A stretch of 7,276 bases of DNA from Betaproteobacteria bacterium HGW-Betaproteobacteria-2. Lineage in GTDB: Bacteria > Pseudomonadota > Gammaproteobacteria > Burkholderiales > Methylophilaceae. The translations under genes were made by a program, and so were the position numbers. The first letter of the stretch is position 1. Each line of letters opens with the position of its first letter. The notes beneath the pieces were generated by a model. The model saw only the letters and a list, made by a program, of their open reading frames with translations, was not told the DNA's origin and made no database searches. The DNA is taken from NCBI GenBank assembly GCA_002842255.1, contig PHCM01000075.1, forward strand, positions 1-7,276. Direction: 5' to 3'. Below are positions 1 to 5,762 of the stretch, piece by piece.

Positions 1-1046
1 CCTACACCGACCTGATTCTCGAATTGAGCCCCCGATCCGCGCAGCCGATGGCAGATGACCCCGCGCCTAGCGGCACCACCAACAAACACAAGATCGCCTT
101 GCTGCTGCCATTCGGCAGCCCGGATTTCTACCCGGCGGCCGATGCCATCCAGCAAGGTTTCATGGCAGCCAGAAATGCCGCCCATGACACCAGGGAAGTC
201 ATCATCTATCCGACATCCGGCGACAAGGACATGATCAACGCCGTCTACGAGCAAGCGGTCAGCGATGGCGCGGACTTTATCGTCGGCCCGCTCGCACGCG
301 ACGAGGTGACGGCATTAACCACCGGCAAACTCAGCGTGCCAACATTGGCGTTGAACCAGGCCGATTCCAGTTTTGACCTGAAAAACCTCTACAGCCTGGG
401 ACTTTCCATTGACACCGAGGCCGCACAGATCGCAAAAATGACGCGTGATGCCGGCATGCAAAGAGCCGTCATCATTACTGCCGGAAGCGGCATCGCCGAA
501 CGCATGAGTGAGGCCTTCGCGGCTGCCTGGCAGGCGGAAGGCGGCCAACTCGTGCAGCGGATAACCGTCGATGAGAATACGGCGCCAGAAGACCTGCAGG
601 CACAACTGCCGGCACACTCGACAGACATGATACTGCTGGCTACCAGCCCCGAACTGGCGCGCCAGATACGCGGCCATCTCGACATCACGATTCCGGCCTA
701 TGGTTTCTCCCACATTTATACCGGCGTCAATTACGAGCCGGAAGATGCATCGCTGCTGGCAGTCAGGTTCATAGACCTGCCCTGGATACTGAACATGCAG
801 GATGCGAACTTCAGCCCTTACACGGATACTGCGGCCAATCTGCCGGAAGGCATGATGCAACGCTGGTTCGCTCTCGGCGTCGATGCCTACCAGGTGCTGG
901 CCGCAATTGCTGCCAAACCGGGTCAGCCCGCTTCCATACGCGGCCTCACCGGCAGGATCCAGATCGGCGCCAATGGCGAGATAGCGCGCACCCTGGCCGT
1001 CGGCCGCTTCACCGGCGATGGCGTGGTGCTGGAGCTGATGCCTTGA
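1..1046 (+). CDS. lpoA: LpoA-like penicillin-binding protein activator, 3' part only (5' end outside window)
   Basis: The reading frame is open to the left edge (first full codon at base 3) and ends at TGA 1044-1046, so about 347 C-terminal residues are visible. They form a periplasmic-binding-protein-like (PBP1) fold: a first strand IALLLPFG, the motif FIVGPLARDEV followed by VPTLALNQ, the YSLGLS segment, a second-lobe strand AVIITAGS, and GFSHIYTG...RFIDLPWIL near the end. This order is typical of the C-terminal domain of LpoA, an outer-membrane lipoprotein that stimulates the peptidoglycan synthase PBP1A in E. coli. The signal peptide, lipobox and helical TPR-like N-terminal domain would lie outside the window. 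A TTG at base 24 could be read as a start, but the open upstream codons and the linker-like sequence around it argue against this. The downstream neighbours yraN, diaA and dolP support the call. Activation of PBP1A itself is inferred from the family. Confidence 0.85.
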   Translation, partial: YTDLILELSPRSAQPMADDPAPSGTTNKHKIALLLPFGSPDFYPAADAIQQGFMAARNAAHDTREVIIYPTSGDKDMINAVYEQAVSDGADFIVGPLARDEVTALTTGKLSVPTLALNQADSSFDLKNLYSLGLSIDTEAAQIAKMTRDAGMQRAVIITAGSGIAERMSEAFAAAWQAEGGQLVQRITVDENTAPEDLQAQLPAHSTDMILLATSPELARQIRGHLDITIPAYGFSHIYTGVNYEPEDASLLAVRFIDLPWILNMQDANFSPYTDTAANLPEGMMQRWFALGVDAYQVLAAIAAKPGQPASIRGLTGRIQIGANGEIARTLAVGRFTGDGVVLELMP

Positions 1047-1387
1047 ATACACTGGGCAGTGAAGCCGAACATATCGCTGCCATCTACCTGCAACAAAAGG
1101 GCTTGAAACTGCTGGAAAGGAACTATCAATCCCGCTACGGCGAGATCGATCTCATCATGCAGGATGGCAAGACCCTAGTATTTGTCGAGGTTCGGCTGCG
1201 CAGCAGTAGCGGCTTTGGCGGTGCCGCCATGAGCATCACCCCGGCCAAGCAGCAAAAAATCATGCGGACGGCAGAGCATTATCTGCAGCAACATGGCTCT
1301 CGCAACTGCCGCTTTGATGTTATCTTGATGAGTAAACCTAGCGAAGATCTCGTTGAATGGATCCCGAACGCATTTGATGCCAGCTGA
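1043..1387 (+). CDS. yraN: YraN/UPF0102 family protein, nuclease-like fold
   Basis: This 114-residue protein belongs to the YraN (UPF0102) family, which has a restriction-endonuclease/Holliday-resolvase-like fold; its cellular role is not well settled. The family core is intact: an N-terminal helix with E9 and the YLQQKGL segment, then YGEIDLI (residues 32-38; E34, D36) and LVFVEVRLR (45-53; E49), the acidic and basic residues that would form a PD-(D/E)xK-type metal site, and later CRFDVI and a C-terminal EWIPNAF. The start is TTG at 1043, which overlaps the lpoA stop as TTGA. GGAG at 1031-1034 lies 8 bases upstream, and a conserved helix begins soon after. The only nearby ATG (1038) is in the lpoA frame. 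Translation is probably coupled to lpoA. The length is close to that of E. coli YraN. Confidence 0.9.
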   Translation: MNTLGSEAEHIAAIYLQQKGLKLLERNYQSRYGEIDLIMQDGKTLVFVEVRLRSSSGFGGAAMSITPAKQQKIMRTAEHYLQQHGSRNCRFDVILMSKPSEDLVEWIPNAFDAS

Positions 1388-1403
1388 CGGACACTAACAC
1401 CCC

Positions 1404-2003
1404 ATGAGCATGACATTGCAAAACAGAATCAGCACGCATTTCGAAGAAAGCGGTCAGCTCAAGCTGGAATTGGCCGCATTGCTGGCCGCACCGATCGCCA
1501 ATGCGGCAGAAATCATCGTCGAAGCCTTGCTGAAGGAACAGAAGATACTGGCCTGCGGCAACGGTGGTGCGGCGGCAAGCGCCCAGTATTTTGCCTCCCT
1601 GATGCTGAACCGCTTTGAAATGGAGCGACCGGGGCTGGCCGCAATCGCACTCAATGCTGACAATACGACACTGACCTCGATTGCAGACGAGAACCATTTC
1701 GAACAAGTCTTTTCAAAGCAGATATCCGCACTCGGCATGGAAGGAGATGTGCTGCTGGTGATCAGCGCACGCGGCACTTCCGCCAACATCATCAAAGCAA
1801 TAAGCGCCGCGCAGGAACGCGGCCTGCACATCATCGCCATGACCGGTGGCGATGGCGGCAAAGTCGTTGAGACCCTGGGGGAGCAAGATATACACATTGG
1901 AGTACCGCACGACAGCGCCTCCAGAATTCAGGAGGCTTTTGTCCTGATATTGCATTGCCTGTGCGATGCCATCGATTGTCTTTTACTAGGAGTTAACGAA
2001 TGA
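1404..2003 (+). CDS. diaA: DiaA-like SIS-domain protein (GmhA-related, isomerase residues not conserved)
   Basis: This 199-residue protein has a single SIS (sugar isomerase) domain of the GmhA/DiaA group. Recognisable parts are ILACGNGG (48-55), NRFEMERPGLAAIALN (69-84), the phosphate-loop region DVLLVISARGTSANI (115-129), MTGGDGG (146-152) and RIQE...HCLCDAID (174-191). Aligned by eye with sedoheptulose-7-phosphate isomerase GmhA, the metal/catalytic His is Tyr62, the catalytic Glu four residues later is Leu66, the Ser after GNGG is Ala56, and the middle Ser of the STS loop is Arg123. Gln176 and His184 remain. E. coli DiaA, which binds DnaA and promotes replication initiation, also lacks the Glu and has Arg in that loop, and it sits between yraN and dolP exactly as here. 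I therefore prefer DiaA to GmhA. DnaA binding is inferred. The start ATG has only a weak GGA at 1389-1391, which suggests coupling to yraN. Confidence 0.82.
   Translation: MSMTLQNRISTHFEESGQLKLELAALLAAPIANAAEIIVEALLKEQKILACGNGGAAASAQYFASLMLNRFEMERPGLAAIALNADNTTLTSIADENHFEQVFSKQISALGMEGDVLLVISARGTSANIIKAISAAQERGLHIIAMTGGDGGKVVETLGEQDIHIGVPHDSASRIQEAFVLILHCLCDAIDCLLLGVNE
1988..2003 (+). promoter_or_regulatory. Ribosome binding site and ATGA stop/start overlap of diaA and dolP
   Basis: AGGAG at 1988-1992 lies 7 bases before ATG 2000-2002. The diaA stop TGA (2001-2003) overlaps this start as ATGA. The strong Shine-Dalgarno sits inside the last diaA codons, so dolP can be translated both independently and by coupled termination-reinitiation. 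Confidence 0.75.
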
Positions 2004-2587
2004 ACAAGCCCCATCTGTCCTCAAGTGCCAAACTGATAGCTGCTGTCCTGCTTTCCATGCAACTGGCGGCCTGTGTCCCGGTCGTTGCCGGCGGCGCCGT
2101 TGCCGGCGGGGTCATGGCCGCTGATCGCCGCACCAGCGGCATCTATATCGAGGATCAGGCAATCGAACTAAAAGCCAAGAAAATGATTGTCGACAATATC
2201 GGCGCTGCCAATATCAATGTCAGTGTTACCAGCTTCAACCTCAATGTACTGCTGACCGGCGAAGCCATCAGCGAAGAAATCAAGGCCAAGGCCGAGCGTG
2301 CCGCACTCAGTGTCGAAAATGTCAAAACCGTGACAAACGAACTTGCCATCAGCGAGAAAAGCGGACTGGGCACCAGCGCAAGCGACACCTATATCACCTC
2401 CAAGGTCAAATCCATGATGCTCAAGGAAAACCGCTTCCCGGCCAATTATGTCAAGGTCGTCACCGAGAACTCCATCGTTTACCTGATGGGCATGGTGACC
2501 AGGGAAGAAGCCGAGGATGCAGTCGATATCGCGCGCAGTGTTCGCGGTGTGGAAAAAGTGGTGAAGGTTTTCGAATACATCAACTAG
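2000..2587 (+). CDS. dolP: Two-BON-domain outer-membrane lipoprotein (DolP/YraP-like)
   Basis: This 195-residue protein begins with a lipoprotein signal: charged start, hydrophobic helix (about residues 10-22), then the lipobox L22-A23-A24-C25. The residue after the lipidated Cys is Val, not Asp, so sorting to the outer membrane is expected. A Gly/Ala-rich stretch follows, then two BON domains, roughly 50-118 and 129-195. The second contains DTYITSKVKSMML, VKVVTENSIVYLMGMVT and the closing GVEKVVKVFEYI, close to E. coli DolP (formerly YraP). In E. coli, DolP binds anionic phospholipid, localises to the division site and supports outer-membrane integrity and the BAM complex. OsmY-type proteins share BON domains but lack a lipobox, so DolP fits better, and its place after diaA agrees. 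No intrinsic terminator is visible after the stop. Confidence 0.88.
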   Translation: MNKPHLSSSAKLIAAVLLSMQLAACVPVVAGGAVAGGVMAADRRTSGIYIEDQAIELKAKKMIVDNIGAANINVSVTSFNLNVLLTGEAISEEIKAKAERAALSVENVKTVTNELAISEKSGLGTSASDTYITSKVKSMMLKENRFPANYVKVVTENSIVYLMGMVTREEAEDAVDIARSVRGVEKVVKVFEYIN

Positions 2588-2613
2588 GCATGCGGCATAC
2601 AACTTGCTTGGAA

Positions 2614-2622
2614 TGTTATAAT
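2614..2622 (+). promoter_or_regulatory. Extended -10 promoter for the DUF3579-like gene
   Basis: TGTTATAAT at 2614-2622 matches the extended -10 pattern TGnTATAAT exactly. At the expected distance upstream (about 2594-2599) there is no good -35 hexamer, as is usual for extended -10 promoters. Transcription would start near 2629-2630, leaving a leader of about 22 bases before ATG 2652. This separates the small gene from the upstream operon. Confidence 0.6.
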
Positions 2623-2651
2623 TCCTTCACTACTTTATATCAACAGGCTAT

Positions 2652-2966
2652 ATGAACACCGACACCAAAAACAGCACCAGCAATGAAATCATCATTGAAG
2701 GCTTGACCCGCGCCGGCAAGCCATTCCGCCCCAGCGACTGGGTGGATCGCATGTGTAGCACCTATGCCAGTTTCGGCCCGGACAAGAAGCTGCGCTATTC
2801 GCCTTACCTCAAACCGAAAGTGCTGAATGGCGTACGCTGTCTGGCGGTGAATCTGAAACTGAAGGATGTGAATCCGGAGGGCTATGCGCAGCTCATGCAT
2901 TTCGCCGAAGAAAATCAGCTCAATGTGCTGGATGCCGCTGGTAACAGCATCCCCACGCCGAACTGA
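2652..2966 (+). CDS. Small DUF3579-like protein of unknown function
   Basis: This 104-residue soluble protein has no signal peptide or membrane segment. From memory it resembles the DUF3579 family found mostly in betaproteobacteria: IIIEGLTRAGKPFRPSDWVDRM (about residues 13-34), SFGPDKKLRYSPYLKP (about 41-56), then GVRCLAVNLKLKDVNPEGYAQLMHFAEENQL with a terminal VLDA. No catalytic motif is evident and no function can be given. The start ATG follows a short AGG at 2645-2647, a weak ribosome binding site. The gene has its own promoter directly upstream, converges with the tlpA-like gene, and the two stop codons are separated by only 17 bases. The family assignment is recall without a profile search. 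Confidence 0.75.
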   Translation: MNTDTKNSTSNEIIIEGLTRAGKPFRPSDWVDRMCSTYASFGPDKKLRYSPYLKPKVLNGVRCLAVNLKLKDVNPEGYAQLMHFAEENQLNVLDAAGNSIPTPN

Positions 2967-2983
2967 ATGCCATCGAGGGGCTC

Positions 2984-3454
2984 CTAGCGGGTTGACCCCG
3001 CCATCAGCTCCTCGATGTACTGCCGGGTAATCAACCCGCGCCTGATCTTTACCAGCCGCCCCTGCGGATTAAAGATGTAAGTGGTCGGCAATACTGCCGC
3101 CGAGCCAATCTCACTGACAATACGCTCATTCCCCAGCACGATTGGATACGACATCAACATGTCATCCGCAAACTTCTCGACCTCTTCCAGGTTTTTGTAT
3201 TCGAACACCACACCGAACACCATCAGGTCTTGATCTTTGCGGCTATCGTAGAGGTTCACCAGATCCGGCACTTCTTCCAGGCAAGGCGGGCACCAGGTTG
3301 CCCAGTAATTGACGACCACCCACTTGCCCCGATAATCAGCCAGACGATGATTGACGCCATTGAGATCGGTAAAGACAAAAGGCTTGTCCGCCTGCGCCAC
3401 GGACGCAAACAGCATAGCACTCAGCAGTGTCAGTAATTTTAACAGTCGAATCAA
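2984..3454 (-). CDS. Periplasmic TlpA/ResA-type thiol-disulfide oxidoreductase (TTG start)
   Basis: This 156-residue thioredoxin-fold protein is exported. From the chosen TTG start (3454-3452) it has a signal peptide: Arg3 and Lys6, hydrophobic residues 7-19, and a likely cut after A20-Q21-A22. The mature part has the TlpA/ResA N-terminal pattern (FTDLNGVNHRLADYRGKWVVVNYWATWC), the redox pair C55-P-P-C58 and the cis-proline P123 in VLPTTYIF. Such proteins usually reduce disulfides, for example in apocytochrome c or other periplasmic targets; the substrate cannot be told from sequence. The start was chosen because AAGGGG (3467-3462 on the minus strand) sits 7 bases upstream and the signal peptide then begins at residue 1. 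An ATG at 3514 in the same frame would add 20 polar residues in front of the signal peptide. The gene is divergent from the PilZ-like gene. Confidence 0.85.
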   Translation of the reverse strand: MIRLLKLLTLLSAMLFASVAQADKPFVFTDLNGVNHRLADYRGKWVVVNYWATWCPPCLEEVPDLVNLYDSRKDQDLMVFGVVFEYKNLEEVEKFADDMLMSYPIVLGNERIVSEIGSAAVLPTTYIFNPQGRLVKIRRGLITRQYIEELMAGSTR

Positions 3455-3581
3455 GACATCACCCCTTGATAAGTTCGATGAAGATATCCAATTACCCGTT
3501 GCGGGGGTATACACTCAAGTCTATCGTGACAAACTACGCAAGAGTTATTAACATCTCTGCATTATGTACGGAGTAGTTTGA
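3455..3581. promoter_or_regulatory. Divergent intergenic region with a possible promoter for the PilZ-like gene
   Basis: This 127 bp region lies between the tlpA-like gene (minus) and the PilZ-like gene (plus). On the plus strand, GTGACA (3526-3531) and TAACAT (3549-3554) are separated by 17 bases, a fair but imperfect sigma-70 pair that would start transcription near 3561. GGAG at 3570-3573 is the ribosome binding site for ATG 3582. On the minus strand TTGTCA overlaps the plus -35, with TATACC 15 bases on, a weak pair with short spacing. If both are real, the two promoters share their -35 DNA. Confidence 0.4.
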
Positions 3582-5141
3582 ATGCTTCCAAATCTTACAG
3601 TTCCGGCCCTCGATGACAAACCGCTGATCAACGCAGAAACGCGCCCGCAGAAGATCCTCGATTTTCTGGCCAGGCTACCATCAGCTCCGCTGGAAGCCGC
3701 ATCTGCACTGCATGACGAGATGGAGATCCTGAACCGCCAGAAAGTCTCCGCCGAGCAACGCTTCAAGGCACTGGAAATCTACCGGGAACACATCATTCAT
3801 CTGGCAGACAGTCTTGCCAACACCTACTGCAATGCCTCGCTGCCACTATCAAAAGAGGCCAAAACCTACGCCGCCGCCGCTGAGTCGCTCTGGCTGGAAC
3901 TCTCGTACGGCTACAAACTGGCCCTGACCGACCAACTGAATCAACTGTTCAGCCCTAGCGACAAGACTGTCGCGCTTACCATCTATCGCGCCATGGAAAC
4001 GCTGCGCCAACTCTCCATGGTGTATTACGAAACCTATTTCAGTGTATCCGGCAGCATCTGGCGCGACTGGCATCAACTGTATTTCCATGCGGCACAAGAA
4101 TCATTGCACGAAATTGAGCTGCAAACCGATGAGCAATCCACCAGCATCAATCTGCTGTATAAACAGATACTACTGATGTCGCTTGCCGACCCGCAACATA
4201 TGGCACCGCAGGACATGGAACTGGTCGCAGACTATATCGCACGCTTTGCCAACCACACCCAACTGCAGGGACTTGGCGTTCTGGAAAACCCGGCCGGCAT
4301 TTTCGTCATTGCTCTCGACTCAGACAAGCCGCCCGTACCTTACGTCAAGAATGTCGAACAAACCGACGACAGCACCGACATCCTCTTCATCACGGTCGAT
4401 CTCGCACGTCTGGTGCACCAGCACCTGCAGATGCTGCAATCAGGCAACATCTCCAGAAACTCCGGACTACCCGAGGCCGTGCTGGATTCCAAATATCAGG
4501 ACATGCTGGTTTACCTGATCAAACATTGGGGTGTGTCGCCCAAGCGTATTTATAAACGTTCAAACAAAAACAGTCGTTCGCAACTGGGCGTCGGCCTGAT
4601 TGCCGCGCATTACTTCATCAACAACGAAAAGCATTACCAGGCACCGGAATCGGCTGAGGACTCAAGCTTGATGGAGCGCAGCCCTGTAACCAAGCCGCCG
4701 ATCCAGGCCTCGAACTGGCAGGTGGTCAATGTCAGCGCCAACGGCACAGCATTAAGAAAGCTTCCTTCCGTTTCCGCCCAAGTACGAATTGGCGACCTGT
4801 TGAGCATCCGGAGTGATGCTGAAAAGAACTGGTCGGTTGCAGTTTTACGCTGGGCGACCAACGGCGATCAGGACCACCTCGATATCGGGACGCAACAAAT
4901 CTCACCCAGCGCCAAGGCGGCCGGCGCACGTGTCGTCAACAGCGGCATATACGAGCCAGTCCTTATATTACCGGCCATGTCCGCCATTAATCAGCCAGCC
5001 TCCATCATCACGCGATGCGGCATGTATGCACCGGCGCGCGTTCTCGAACTGGACGAGAATGGCAATATTTCCCGCATCATGATCACCAAACTGGTAGAAC
5101 GCACCAGAAGTTTTGAGCGTTTTCAGTTCAGCGTACTCTAG
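3582..5141 (+). CDS. Uncharacterised 519-residue protein with C-terminal PilZ-like domain
   Basis: I do not recognise a named gene. The protein has no signal peptide or membrane helix, so it is probably cytoplasmic. Residues 1 to about 230 are rich in helix-forming sequence (for example SAEQRFKALEIYREHIIHLAD and METLRQLSMVYYETYFSVSG). A middle part with strands (LGVLENPAGIFVIALDSD) follows. The C-terminal part contains R322-I-Y-K-R326, an RxxxR motif, then strand-like SQLGVGLIAAHYFI, a hydrophilic insert, and N383-V-S-A-N-G388, an (D/N)xSxxG motif followed by RIGDLLSIR and WSVAVLRWA. Together these look like a PilZ c-di-GMP-binding domain, though the motifs are 57 residues apart, farther than usual. 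A role as a c-di-GMP effector in surface or motility behaviour is inference. GGAG at 3570-3573 lies 8 bases before the ATG. The gene seems to be monocistronic. Confidence 0.7.
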   Translation: MLPNLTVPALDDKPLINAETRPQKILDFLARLPSAPLEAASALHDEMEILNRQKVSAEQRFKALEIYREHIIHLADSLANTYCNASLPLSKEAKTYAAAAESLWLELSYGYKLALTDQLNQLFSPSDKTVALTIYRAMETLRQLSMVYYETYFSVSGSIWRDWHQLYFHAAQESLHEIELQTDEQSTSINLLYKQILLMSLADPQHMAPQDMELVADYIARFANHTQLQGLGVLENPAGIFVIALDSDKPPVPYVKNVEQTDDSTDILFITVDLARLVHQHLQMLQSGNISRNSGLPEAVLDSKYQDMLVYLIKHWGVSPKRIYKRSNKNSRSQLGVGLIAAHYFINNEKHYQAPESAEDSSLMERSPVTKPPIQASNWQVVNVSANGTALRKLPSVSAQVRIGDLLSIRSDAEKNWSVAVLRWATNGDQDHLDIGTQQISPSAKAAGARVVNSGIYEPVLILPAMSAINQPASIITRCGMYAPARVLELDENGNISRIMITKLVERTRSFERFQFSVL

Positions 5142-5164
5142 CTACCATCAAGTGACTGATTCAA

Positions 5165-5194
5165 CTTGCACTGTTAGCGGACTTCACCCCATAT
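5165..5194 (+). promoter_or_regulatory. Sigma-32 (heat-shock) promoter candidate upstream of trxA
   Basis: CTTGCAC (5165-5171) and CCCCATAT (5187-5194) are 15 bases apart. The E. coli sigma-32 consensus is CTTGAAA, 13-17 bases, CCCCATnT, so the -10 matches fully and the -35 in 5 of 7 positions. Transcription would start near 5200, giving a trxA leader of about 110 bases. No convincing sigma-70 pair was found in this gap, only a weak TACTAT at 5213-5218. Confidence 0.45.
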
Positions 5195-5195
5195 C

Positions 5196-5230
5196 GTGAA
5201 ACTTGAGCTTTGTACTATATGAAGCTTCAC
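5196..5230 (+). repeat. Imperfect inverted repeat in the trxA upstream region
   Basis: GTGAAACTT (5196-5204) can pair with AAGCTTCAC (5222-5230) with one A-C mismatch, leaving a 17-base loop. The right arm overlaps the perfect 10 bp palindrome TGAAGCTTCA (5220-5229). GCTTTG within the loop (5207-5212) could instead pair with CAAAGC (5232-5237). It could be an operator or a leader RNA fold. Confidence 0.35.
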
Positions 5231-5242
5231 TCAAAGCACATT

Positions 5243-5261
5243 TTTCGCTAGGATAGCGAAA
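5243..5261 (+). repeat. Perfect 8 bp inverted repeat in the trxA leader
   Basis: TTTCGCTA (5243-5250) and TAGCGAAA (5254-5261) are exact reverse complements around a GGA loop, 48 bases before the trxA start. No T-run follows on either strand, so it is not an intrinsic terminator. It may be a protein-binding dyad or an mRNA hairpin. Confidence 0.6.
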
Positions 5262-5309
5262 TAGTAATTTCCACCACCTAAATTCCGTATCAATTTCACA
5301 GAGGTTCAC

Positions 5310-5636
5310 ATGAGCGAACATATTACCCACGTCAGCGATGACGCTTTCGAACAGGAAGTCCTGCAATCACAAATCCCGGTTCTGGTTGACTACTGGGCAG
5401 AGTGGTGCGGTCCCTGCAAAATGATTGCCCCCATCCTTGATGAGATTTCCAAGGAATACGCAGGTCGCCTGAAAGTCGCCAAGCTGAATATCGACGAGAA
5501 CCAGAACACGCCGCCAAAATATGGCATTCGTGGTATCCCGACCCTGATGCTGTTCAAAAACGGCAACGTCGAAGCCACCAAGGTTGGCGCTCTGTCCAAA
5601 TCACAACTGACCGCATTCATTGACAGCAATATCTAA
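5310..5636 (+). CDS. trxA: Thioredoxin 1
   Basis: This 108-residue protein is a complete classical thioredoxin, the cytoplasmic protein-disulfide reductant that is itself reduced by thioredoxin reductase and that supplies electrons to ribonucleotide reductase, methionine sulfoxide reductases and others. The active site W32-C-G-P-C36 is canonical, the buried Asp27 precedes it ([13 protein letters not shown]), and the cis-proline P77 is in [11 protein letters not shown]. The last part, [15 protein letters not shown], matches the terminal strand and helix of the family, and the length equals the usual one. AGAGG at 5300-5304 lies 5 bases before the ATG. The gene stands just upstream of rho, as in many proteobacteria including E. 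coli, with 126 bases between them. A sigma-32-like promoter upstream suggests heat or stress control, which is inference. Confidence 0.97.
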   Translation: MSEHITHVSDDAFEQEVLQSQIPVLVDYWAEWCGPCKMIAPILDEISKEYAGRLKVAKLNIDENQNTPPKYGIRGIPTLMLFKNGNVEATKVGALSKSQLTAFIDSNI

Positions 5637-5651
5637 TCAAGTTACTGTTTG

Positions 5652-5701
5652 ACCTGATTCTTTCGTTTTCGCAGAACCAATAACAAAACAAGGAATCAGG
5701 T
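5652..5701 (+). promoter_or_regulatory. Long hairpin between trxA and rho
   Basis: ACCTGATTCTTT (5652-5663) pairs with AAGGAATCAGGT (5690-5701), with one G-U pair. After a single bulged C (5664), GTTTT (5665-5669) pairs with AAAAC (5685-5689). The result is a stem of about 17 base pairs with a 15-base loop. No T-run follows, so a standard intrinsic terminator is unlikely. It may protect the trxA mRNA 3' end or act in the rho leader. Confidence 0.6.
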
Positions 5702-5762
5702 ACTAAGTCTTCCAGCCCTTCCCTTTCCCGATGCAGTTTCGATTTTCAGCGAGCTTTTCCCT
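5702..5762 (+). promoter_or_regulatory. C-rich, G-poor rho leader, rut-like
   Basis: Between the hairpin and the rho start the RNA is pyrimidine-rich. In bases 5708-5729 I count 12 C and a single G, with several YC dinucleotides. Low-structure C-rich RNA is what the Rho primary site binds, and E. coli rho is known to be autoregulated by Rho-dependent termination in its leader. Feedback here is inferred. The ribosome binding site for rho is weak, with only GAG at 5751-5753, 9 bases before the ATG. Confidence 0.45.

Noticed and set aside
24..26. TTG at base 24 as the true start of the lpoA-like gene
   Set aside because: The frame stays open upstream to the window edge, there is no ribosome binding site or signal peptide, and LpoA is normally much longer with an N-terminal lipoprotein signal.
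315..1052. Long open frame of 245 codons on the minus strand opposite lpoA
   Set aside because: It lies entirely over a well-supported plus-strand gene, its translation shows no family motif, and such mirror frames are common in GC-moderate coding DNA.
1404..2003. Plain annotation as phosphoheptose isomerase GmhA
   Set aside because: The His/Glu/Ser active-site positions are replaced and the gene order is that of diaA; the overall fold is shared, so GmhA was the main alternative.
2987..3001. GCGGG-TTGAC-CCCGC stem at the end of the tlpA-like gene as a bidirectional terminator
   Set aside because: The stem has only 5 pairs, lies within coding sequence, and has no T-run on either side.
5149..5168. 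CAAGT/ACTTG inverted repeat after the PilZ-like gene as a terminator
   Set aside because: The stem has only 5 AT-containing pairs with a 10-base loop and no T-run.
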